NCBI GenBank assembly: GCA_037179515.1 | Contig: JAXCGZ010007561.1 | Location: 105,001 to 169,000 of the forward strand | Source of the DNA: Halocaridina rubra | Taxonomy: Eukaryota > Arthropoda > Malacostraca > Decapoda > Atyidae | Direction: 5' to 3' | Length of the DNA: 64,000 bases | In this document: positions 55,969 to 64,000 of the stretch, piece by piece | Position numbering within the stretch: position 1 is the first letter of the stretch | Layout of the letters: each line of letters starts with the position of its first letter | Translations under genes and position numbers: made by a program | The notes under the pieces: model-generated | The model's database searches: none | What the model was told of the DNA's origin: nothing | Seen by the model: the letters and a program-made list of their open reading frames with translations, nothing else

Positions 55969-55973
<5 letters not shown>
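53473..55973 (+). other. Non-coding interior of the 52461-58995 element
   Basis: 2.5 kb without a supportable ORF. It contains GACTCAGCCAACCCGCTTATAAGGGG (53557-53582), resembling the palindromic motif in RTE UTRs, and an imperfect duplication (GCACGTGAAATCA...TTAATTTCTAAAGCGTAAGAA at 53798 and GTACGTGAAATCA...TTAATTTCTTAAAGCGTAAGAA at 53992). Otherwise unique in this window. Confidence 0.6.

Positions 55974-56021
<48 letters not shown>
55974..56021. repeat. (TC)n microsatellite
   Basis: About 48 bases of TC. Confidence 0.97.
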
Positions 56022-56024
<3 letters not shown>

Positions 56025-57313
56025 CCTTTCACTCGACGCTGAGCCTGACAGAGGCTCCGTTCAATGCTAAAAGAACGTTGCTGTCTTTGAGTTTTTTTGT
56101 GTGTTTTTTTCAGCGAAGCTAGGCGATAATTGTGCCTACATTTCATTGCAGTCAATAGATTGTTGCATGCTGTTATTGCATAAATACTGATAAGATATCG
56201 GTAGTACCGCCATTTGCATAAATGTTTGTGCCACATGTCGCAACTGTTTAGAGGATAGATAGAACTCCCATTGACAAATTGTGGAGCCAGCAAGTTGCCA
56301 CTTATGCTATATATATATACATTGATTATGACAGCAGGAATTTGAATATTAAAGGAGACTGTGTTAGAATAAGCATCACTATGAAATATAAGTATAGAAC
56401 TCTGTTCTTACTTCTGAATGCCAGTCTCCACTGTATATATATTGATATTTCTGATTTAGTATATTTATTTTTATTGTTTATTATTCTTATTTTTAGATCA
56501 TGATTATTAGTAATGTTATTATGTTGACTGATACTGTTGCTATCTCTCAATGGCCTGTTGCTAATTATTATTTTTGAAATGAAATCAGCAGTAACTTGAT
56601 GATTTGTATCTTTTATCTGAATTCATACTTGATGTTACTGTAGCCACCGCTAATAAGAATGTTTCTTTGGTGGCTTTTCGCAGCATTTAATGATTGTTCT
56701 TTTTGACATTTATAGTAGAGTAATGCTATGTAGCAGTTGCTAAGTCCTAAGTATCTTGGAATAATAATCTAGTTGTGTAGACACATACCTTCCATTACCA
56801 CCCTATTCCTAGGCAGCCCCGACCTGCAAGTTCTAAAAGTCTTTAGATTTTGTCCGTCAGACAAGTCCCTAGTGCCCATTGAATAGAGATTGCAATCACT
56901 TGCAGTTGCAGGGGAGGCAAAGTATAGCCTCGATTACCAACGTATGGCCATTGTTGGTACCCTGAAGTCATAGGGAACCTTTCTTACAACTGTAGTAGTG
57001 ACAGAGGTTCAAATTTTCATCCCGAGATCTGCTTCGAAGGTACGTGTGAGGGCCGTACAGGAAGAGAATCGCTGTGACGTTGCAGGTCTCCTGCGTGGTG
57101 GTCTTAGTCAAGATCGGCCGAGGGCGGGACGAGGAAGCCGGGCTGGAAGGATTAGCGGGATGGGCCCAGTCCTTGTCCTTTTTGTTTTGCCTAACCGAGT
57201 AACGGAGATATGGCAACAAACCTGGGCCTGCAGCAAGGACAGCGAGGGAGCGAAAAATTAGAATCCCCGAGGGAAACCGGGGAATCGCACCTAGCAAGAA
57301 TTCATGAGCAAGG
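56022..57313 (+). other. Non-coding interior of the 52461-58995 element
   Basis: About 1.3 kb; the last 300 bases (57000-57300) are noticeably more GC-rich than their surroundings. Short ORFs there overlap on both strands and have no recognisable domain. Confidence 0.5.
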
Positions 57314-57713
57314 GACAGAGAAAACGAAAGTCGTCCTGGACAGAGAAATTAAAAGTCGTCCTAGACAGAGAAAACGAAAGTCGTCCTAGACAAAGAAATT
57401 AAAAGTCGTCCTAGACAGAGAAAACGAAAGTCGTCCTAGACAGAGAAATTAAAAGTCGTCCTAGACAGAGAAAACGAAAGTCGTCCTAGACAGAGAAAAC
57501 GAAAGTCGTCCTAGACAGAGAAAGTAAAAGGCGTCCTAGACAGAGAAAACGAAGGTCGTCCTGGACAGAGAAAGTAAAAGTCGTCCTAGACAGAGAAAAC
57601 GAAAGTCGTCCTAGACAGAGAAAACGAAAGTCGTCCTAGACAGAGAAAACGAAAGTCGTCCTAGACAGAGAAAACGAAAGGCGTCCTAGACAGAGAAATT
57701 AAAAGTCGTCCTA
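57314..57713 (+). repeat. 25-bp minisatellite, 16 units
   Basis: Exactly 400 bases of the unit GACAGAGAAAACGAAAGTCG plus TCCTA, without any indel. A second variant has ATTAAAAG in place of AACGAAAG, and these alternate over the first six units. A few units carry GTAAAAG, GGCG or CCTG variants. Confidence 0.97.
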
Positions 57714-58813
57714 TCCATTGGTCTCTGAATAGTAATATAATATGAAAGTAACACATGTTTTGTTTCAGGAGTAGTTTTTAAGGCTTAATTTTAAGACAAA
57801 TCAATGCCTCTAATAATGATAGGAATAGAATTTATGAAGGTAAGGTCTCTTATAGAAATTACTGTTGATGTTATGGTCTATATCATTTTAAATGTGTATA
57901 CATGCCAATACTCTACCTCATTTGTTTGCTAATGTGCTACATAAGTTATGATTTTACCGTAATTAACTCAATTTAGTCTTTTAAAGAAACGAGAGAAGTA
58001 GATGAATTAATGTTTTGAGTTAAACTGGCTTTTGATCTTAATTAATGTTTGATATTAGTTTCACACTGGAATTATGATGTTTAAATATAAGAATATGTTT
58101 GTATTACAGATCTCCAAAAAGGAAATAGACCCTGCATGCTCTAGTTGTCTGTAAAAGTACTCTATATATGTTATGTTTGTGTAATTTGTATAGGAATTCT
58201 TAGAAAATAGCTTAAATCATTCGGCCCCATTTCTATTGTAAACTAATGTTAGCTAGGATATGTCCAAGAGCTCCCGGAAAATTAGCCCATGCTTCGACTG
58301 AAATAAGAGATATTTCAGTTTTGGTTGGGAGGGATGTCGTATGACTTCCGTCATGCTGAAGCCAGTCCGTCATGCTGAAGCCAGAATCTGAAACTTGTAA
58401 CAGACCTTGAGGGGTAACGGTTGGTCGAGGGCACAGATATTTTATTACAATGTTTGTAGAAAGTGTCAAGGAGATATATGACCGGAACCGTGAGACTTAG
58501 GATCTGGCATCGAGAAGGGCAGGAAAGGCCAGGAAGTTAGCCATTTCCTAAATCGCAAGAAACATAAGCAAGTGTTTCGTACGCAGGTACATGCCCTGCA
58601 GAGATGCCCAATAACTCCTCCCCGGAAGTAGGCGGGATTCCACTTTGAACCTGGCGTTGATTAGCTGGACTAGATCTCACTGATTTCATTGGAGAATTGG
58701 ATGTTAAGCCACGCCCTGCCCCTGGGGGTATTTCAAGAGCCACCCGGGGCAGAGACAGTTAGTTAGAACTTTGCCAGGGGCACGAATAGATCATAGATTG
58801 TGATAGTCATAGG
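57714..58813 (+). other. Non-coding interior of the 52461-58995 element
   Basis: 1.1 kb with no gene. Holds a 19-bp tandem duplication (CCGTCATGCTGAAGCCAG at 58348 and 58367). No obvious polypurine tract before the right repeat beyond the GGG/GTGGGGG run. Confidence 0.5.
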
Positions 58814-58995
58814 GTGGGGGCATTGAGGCGTCGAAGTTGTGTTGTACTCTAGAATAAATATAAGCAAAGGATTCACTGCGTGTCCATTCTTACCTTGTAC
58901 CCGTCTGGTACTAATAATTATAAGTATATATACGTAGGAGGAAAATCCCTACGTCAGTGGTGGCGTACGGTGGGATAATCAAAAGTCCTACGTCA
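58814..58995 (+). repeat. Right terminal direct repeat (182 bp)
   Basis: Identical to 52461-52642, including one and a part units of the 45-bp repeat (CTACGTCAGTGGTGGCGTACGG). Followed by ACATCTGCC. Confidence 0.95.
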
Positions 58996-59079
58996 ACATC
59001 TGCCAAAACAAGTCCTTCAAAGGAAGGCAACCGTCCTAACCCTTGGTTGAAAAAGGAGTCCGTGACGTAAAACCGAAAC

Positions 59080-59081
<2 letters not shown>

Positions 59082-59147
<66 letters not shown>
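59082..59147. repeat. (AT)n microsatellite
   Basis: About 66 bases of AT between an unassigned 85-base piece (58996-59081) and the tandem array. Confidence 0.97.
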
Positions 59148-59152
<5 letters not shown>

Positions 59153-61982
59153 TAATTTTTTACCCCAACCGGGACTTGAACCTAGGACTTATAATTACTA
59201 AGTCAAGGTGCTACCATTACACCACAGAAGGTTGAAAGGACTCCAACCTTATAGCTTATATCTGCTATACTTAGGAATGAATGCATTCTATCTGAATGCC
59301 ACTATGTTCATATTACGGATTCCCCAACCTCACTTGTGGCTTCATTTTTGCATTTAATGCAACTCCCAATCTCATCCGGGTCCAACAATTACCAAATGAG
59401 CACATTACATATGTGAAAACATGAATCATTTTTTACCCCAACCGGGACATGAACCTAGGACTTATAATTACCAAGTCAAGGTGCTGCCAACTACACCACA
59501 GAAGGTTAAAAGGAATCCAACCTTATAGCTTATATCTGCTATACTTACGAATGAGCGCATTCTATCTCAATGCCACTATGTTCATATTACAGATTCACCA
59601 ACCTCACTCGTTGCTTTATTTTCGCATTTAATTCAACTCCCAATCTCATTCGGGTCCAACAATTACCAAATAAGCACATTACATATGTGAAAACATGAAT
59701 CATTTTTTTTACCCCGACAGAGACTTGAACCTAGGACTTATAATTACTAAGTCAAGGCGCTACCAGCTACACCACACAAGGTTAAAAGGAATCCAACCTT
59801 ATAGCTTATATCTGCTATACTTAGGAATGAACGCATTCTATCTGAATGCCACCATGTTCATATTACAGATTCCCCAACCTCACTCGTGGCTTCATTTTCG
59901 CATTTAATTCTACTCCCAATCTCATTTGGGTTCAACAATTACCAAATAAGCACATTACATATGTGAAAACATGAATAATTTTTTACCCCGACCGGGACTT
60001 GAACTTAGGATTTATAATTACTAAGTCAAGGTGCTACCAACTACACTACAGAAGGTTAAAAGGAATACAACCTTATAGCTTATATCTGCTATACTTAACA
60101 ATGAACGCATTCTATCTAAATGCCACTATGTTCATATTAAAGATTCCGCAACCTCGTTCGTGGCTTCATTTTCGCATTTAATTCAACTCCCAATCTCATT
60201 CGGGTCCAACAATTACCAAATAAGCACATTACATATGTGAAAACATGAATAATTTTTTTTACCCCGACTGGGACTTGAACGTAGGACCTATAATTACCAA
60301 GTCAAGGCACTACCAACTACGCAACAGAAGGTTAAAAGGAATCCAACCTTATAGCTTATATCTGCTATACTTAGGAATGAACGCATTCTATCTCAATGCC
60401 ACCATGTTCAAATTACAGATTCCCCAACCTCACAAGTGGCTTCATTTTTGCATTTAATTCAACTCCCAATCTCATTCGGGTCCAGCAATTACCAAATAAG
60501 CACATTACATATGTGAAAACATGAATAATATTTTTTACCCCAACCGGGACTTGAACCTAGGACTTATAATTAATAAGTCAAGGCACTATCAAATACGCCA
60601 CAGAAGGTTAAAATGAATCCAACCTTATAGCTTATATCTGCTATACTTAGGAATGGACGCATTCTATCTGAATGCCACTATGTTCATATTAGAGATTCAC
60701 CAACCTCACTCGTGGCTTCATTTTCGCATTTAATTCTACTCCCAATCTCATTCGGATCCAACAATTACCAAATAAGCACATTACATATGTGAAAACATGA
60801 ATAATTTTTTACCCCGACCGGGACTTGAACCTAGGACTTATTATTACTAAGTCAAGGTGCTACCAACTACACTACAGAAGGTTAAAAGGAATACAACCTT
60901 ATAGCTTATATCTGCTATACTTAGCAATGAACGCATTCTATTTGAATGCCACTATGTTCATATTAAAGATTCCCCAACCTCACTCGTGGCTTCATTTTCG
61001 CATTTAATTCAACTTCCAATCTCATTCGGGTTCAACAATTACCAAATAACCACATTACATATGTGAAAACATGAATAATTTTTTTTTACCCCGACTGGGA
61101 CTTGAACCTAGGACTTATAATTACTAAGTAAAGGCACTACCAACTACACCACAGAAGGTTAAAAGGAATCCAACCTTATAGCTTATATCTGCTATACTTA
61201 GGAATGAACGCATTCCATCTCAATGACACCATGTTCATATTACAGATTCCCCAACCTCACTCGTGGCTTCAATTTTGCATTTAATTCAACTACCAATCTC
61301 ATTCGGGTCCAACAATTACCAAATAAGCACATTACATATGTGAAAACATGAATAATATTTTTTACCCCAACCGGGACTTAAACCTAGGACTTATAATTAC
61401 TAAGTCAAGGCACTACCAACTACGCCACAGAAGGTTAAAAGGAATCCAACCTTATAGCTTATATCTGCTATACTTAGGAATGAACGCATTCTATCTGAAT
61501 GCCACTATGTTTATATTATAGATTCCCCAACCTCAATCGTGGCTTCATTTTCGCATTTAATTCAACTCCCAATCTCATTCGGGTCCAACAATTACCAAAT
61601 AATCACATTACATATGCGAAAACATGAATAATTTTTTTTCCCTGACCGGGACATGAACCTAGGACTTATAATTACTAAGTCAAGGCACTACCAACTACAC
61701 CACAGAAGGTTAAAAGGAATCCTACCATATAGTTTATATCTGCTATACTTAGGAATGAACGCATTCTCTCTGAATGCACTATGTTCATATTACAGATTCC
61801 CCAACCTCACCCGTGGCTTCATTTTCGCATTTAATTCAATTCCCAATCTCATTCGGGCCCAACAATTACCAAATAAGCACATTACATATGTGAAAATATG
61901 AATCATTTTTTTACCCCGACCGGGACTTGAACCTAGGACTTATAATTACTAAGTCAAGGCGCTACCAACTACACCACAGATG
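59148..61982 (-). repeat. Tandem array of about 275-bp units containing a tRNA-like sequence, ten full units and one partial
   Basis: Unit starts (ATGAATAATTTTT or ATGAATCATTTTT) at 59148, 59421, 59695, 59971, 60246, 60521, 60797, 61071, 61348, 61624 and 61898 (partial); spacing 273-277. On the minus strand each unit has GTGTAGTTGGTAGCACC (A-box-like), GACTTAGTAATTATAAGTC (six-base anticodon-type stem with a 7-base loop) and CTAGGTTCAAGTCCCGG (B-box), then about 200 bases of unrelated body. It is a SINE-like or tRNA-related repeat amplified as a satellite. Short plus-strand ORFs recurring in each unit are a by-product. Confidence 0.93.
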
Positions 61983-62009
61983 GCTTTCACATAAGTAATG
62001 TGCTTATTT

Positions 62010-62011
<2 letters not shown>
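61983..62011 (-). repeat. Inverted end piece of the tRNA-like repeat
   Basis: TTTCACATAAGTAATGTGCTTATTTGG in reverse orientation, immediately before (TA)n, the same junction as at 52254-52280. Confidence 0.85.

Positions 62012-62088
<77 letters not shown>
62012..62088. repeat. (AT)n microsatellite
   Basis: About 77 bases of AT, followed by TTTTATATACATATATATG to 62111. Confidence 0.97.
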
Positions 62089-62091
<3 letters not shown>

Positions 62092-62095
62092 ATAT

Positions 62096-64000
62096 ACATA
62101 TATATGTATATATGAAAGAAAGAGCATTGATGGATTATGTGTTGGTAGCAAAGAGCATGATTGGTAGAGTGAAAGATGTACATGCATTCAGGGGTGTGGC
62201 TGCTGCGATGTCTGATCATTTTTTGGTTGAAGCTAAAGTGGTAGTAGCAAAAGAGTGTGAAAATAGTGTGGGGGGATGTGGAAGGGATATAGTGAAGGTG
62301 GAAGAGTTGAAAAAGCCAGAGAAGAGACAGGAATATCAGGACAGGTTGAGAGTGGCATATGACAGGGTGAAAGAAAGAGAAGTTGGGGAGTTAGGGGAGG
62401 AATGGGGGTTGATGCAAGAATGTTTTGTGGGACATGCAAGTGATGTGTGTGGAAAGAGGTTTGTTGGAGGTGGCATGAGGAGGGGCAGCGAGTGGTGGAA
62501 TGAAGGGGTGAAAATGAAGGTGGAAGAGAAAAAGAGGGCTTTTGAGGAATGACTGCAGTGTAAAAGTAGGGAGAAGTATGAAAGATATAGGGAGAAAAAT
62601 GTGGAAACCAAGCAGAAGGTAGAGGAAGAGAAGAGGTTGGCAAATGTTAGGTGGGGAAAGGATTTTAGTAGGTCATATGAGGAGAATAAAAAGAAGTTTT
62701 GGAAAGAAGTGAAGAGAGCAAGGAAGGGTGGATCGAGGATGGAAGAGACAGTGAAAGATGTGAATGGACAGATGTTAAGAGGGAACGATGCAAGGAAAAG
62801 ATGGGCAGAATATTTTGAGTGCTTGCTGAATGTTGAGGAAGATAGAGAGGCAGCTATAGTGGCAGTGGGAGGGGTTCAAGGGTCAGTAATGGGAGATGAA
62901 AATGAGAGAGTGATTACAAGAGAGGAGGTGAAAAGGGCATTGTATGAAGCGAAAGCTGGTAAAGCACCTGGAATGGATGGTGTGAGAGCGGAGATGTTGA
63001 AAGAAGGGGGTGTGACTGCATTGGAATGGTTAGAGAGAGTGTTTAATATATGCTTTATGTTGTCATTGGTGCCAGTGGATTGGGTGATTGCCTGTATAGT
63101 GCCCCTATACAAAGGCAAGGGAGATATGTATGAATGCAGTAATTTTAGGGGTATAAGTTTGTTGAGTGTGGTAGGAAAAGTGTATGGTAGGATACTGGTT
63201 AATAGGATTAGGGATAAGACAGAATATGTGATTGCGGAAGTGCAGAGTGGTTTTAGGAGAGGTAGTGGTTGTACAGATCAGATTTTTATAGTTAGGCAGT
63301 TATGTGAGAAATATTTAGCAAAGGGTAAGGATGGGTATTTTGCATTTTTGGATCTGGAGAAAGCATATGATATAGTTGATAGAGAGGCTATGTGGAATGT
63401 TTTGAGATTATATGGAATAAATGGTAAATTGTTGCATGCAGGGAAGAGTTTGTATGAGGGTAGTAGAGCGTGTGTTAGGGTAGGGAATGAAGTGAGTGAG
63501 TGGTTTCCAGTGAGTGTGGGACTGAGACAGGGATGTGTGATGTCACCATGGCTGTTCAATTTGTATATTGATGGAGTTGTAAGAGAGGTGAATGAGCGAG
63601 TGCGTGGTCGAGGTTTGAGAATGGTAGATGGGGATGATATTGAGTGGGAGCTGAATCAGTTGCTGTTTGCAAATGATACTGTGGTGGTGGCAGATTCAGA
63701 GGAAAAGCTGCGTCAGTTAGTGTCAGAATTTGGAATGGTGTGTGAGAGAAGGAAGCTGCGAGTGAATGTGGGAAAGAGTAAGGTTATGAGGTGTGCAAGA
63801 AATGAGGATGGCGCTGGATTGAATGTTATGTTAAATGGAGAGACACTTGAGGAGGTTAATCAGTTTAAGTATTTAGGCTCGGTTATAGCTGCAAATGGTG
63901 GAGTGGAAGCAGATGTGTGTCACAGAGTGAATGAAGGATGTAAAGTGTTGGGTGCATTGAAAGGAGTGATGAAGAATAGAGGGTTGGAAATGAATGTTAA
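62096..64000 (+). mobile_element. LINE-C copy 4 (RTE-like), 5'-truncated, runs off the window
   Basis: The plus strand begins in the endonuclease C-terminus ([17 protein letters not shown]) next to AT-rich sequence and continues through RT to the window end at the codons for KGVMKNRGLEMNV. It is close to copies 1 and 3. Confidence 0.92.
62115..64000 (+). pseudogene. LINE-C copy 4 endonuclease end and reverse transcriptase
   Basis: MSDHFLVEAKVVV (SDH of the endonuclease), KPEKRQEYQDRLRVAYDRVKE, SEWWNEGVKMKVEEKKRAFEE then one stop (TGA 62550-62552). The same frame stays open for about 480 codons to the end: WAEYFECLLNVEED, KAGKAPGMDGVRAEMLKEGG, PLYKGKGDMYECSNFRGISLLSVVGKVYGRIL, GFRRGSGCTDQIFIV, AFLDLEKAYDIVDREAMWNVL (motif A), SVGLRQGCVMSPWLFNLY and QLLFANDTVVVADSEEKL. 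Motif C is FAND in place of FADD, losing a metal-binding Asp. Least degraded LINE-C RT here, but 5'-truncated and catalytically altered. Confidence 0.88.

Larger units (their letters stand above)
52461..58995 (+). mobile_element. Putative non-autonomous LTR element with identical terminal repeats
   Basis: Identical 182-base direct repeats (52461-52642 and 58814-58995) flank 6.2 kb that holds one 223-codon ORF and no RT, integrase or protease. The repeats start (G)TGGGGGCATTG and end CTACGTCA, LTR-like TG...CA, with AATAAA and TATATATA inside. A reiterated GTGGTGGCAGCGGTGGGAT motif follows the left repeat, as a primer site would. I see no target-site duplication (GATTG versus ACATC), so end points or an LTR nature are not proven; a segmental duplication is the alternative. 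Confidence 0.55.

Noticed and set aside
56968..57297. Opposed ORFs of 109 and 87 codons in a GC-richer patch
   Set aside because: They overlap on opposite strands, have no domain or conserved motif, and fit chance in GC-richer DNA.
57314..57713. CRISPR-like appearance of regularly spaced repeats
   Set aside because: Units are contiguous without unique spacers and the sequence is eukaryotic; this is a minisatellite.
59449..61901. Recurring ORF of about 60-80 codons ([10 protein letters not shown]...) in the tandem array
   Set aside because: It recurs because the unit recurs; it reads through the tRNA-like segment and is broken differently in each unit.
59148..61982. A cluster of functional tRNA genes
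   Set aside because: A- and B-box-like sequences and an anticodon-type stem are present, but acceptor and T stems do not pair properly, so they are tRNA-derived repeats.

Overview
The window is a block of eukaryotic repetitive DNA, and I find no host protein-coding gene in it. The mix of elements fits an arthropod, most plausibly a decapod crustacean: CR1-, RTE- and Jockey-type LINEs, a GIY-YIG Penelope-like element, a Gypsy-like LTR element with integrase ahead of reverse transcriptase, several tRNA-derived SINEs, and very dense (AT)n, (ATT)n, (GT)n and (CT)n microsatellites. This assignment is inference from repeat style; no host marker gene is present.

Layout. 1-3497 is a minus-strand RTE LINE split by a Jockey-like LINE (1130-2924), which itself carries a SINE and a CR1 3' end. 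3886-4868 is a minus-strand CR1 3' fragment. 5209-9520 is a complete CR1 LINE with intact ORF1 (SGNH-esterase type) and ORF2 (endonuclease plus RT), lying inside (AT)n. 9904-11462 continued at 22542-22689 is an inverted, head-to-head pair of 5'-truncated Penelope-like copies. Its right arm is split by an 11-kb LTR retrotransposon (11463-22536) with a 5-bp target duplication, 1653-bp LTRs, a tRNA-Lys-type primer site and the domain order PR-INT-RT-RNase H. The 5' LTR of that element is in turn split by a CR1 fragment.

22817-41253 is dominated by six copies of a second CR1/L2-group LINE (called LINE-B here), all with (AC)n on their sense strand at both ends. One of them is split by a second, nearly identical but broken full-length CR1 (33763-38075). 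A degenerate RNase H-bearing LINE end and (CT)n tracts lie at 31120-32638. 41830-44402 holds Jockey, LINE-B-like and RTE scraps among very long (AT)n tracts.

44405-52084 contains three RTE-like LINEs (LINE-C), a SINE and an unclassified dispersed repeat (30110-30410 and 48188-48430). 52461-58995 is a possible non-autonomous LTR element: identical 182-bp direct terminal repeats, one 223-codon ORF, and an interior with a 16 x 25-bp minisatellite. 59148-61982 is a roughly 275-bp tandem array, each unit holding a tRNA-like sequence. 62096-64000 is a further LINE-C copy running off the window.

Activity. Only the CR1 at 5209-9520 looks autonomous. Almost everything else is truncated, frameshifted or stop-interrupted, and the nesting gives a clear relative order of insertions.
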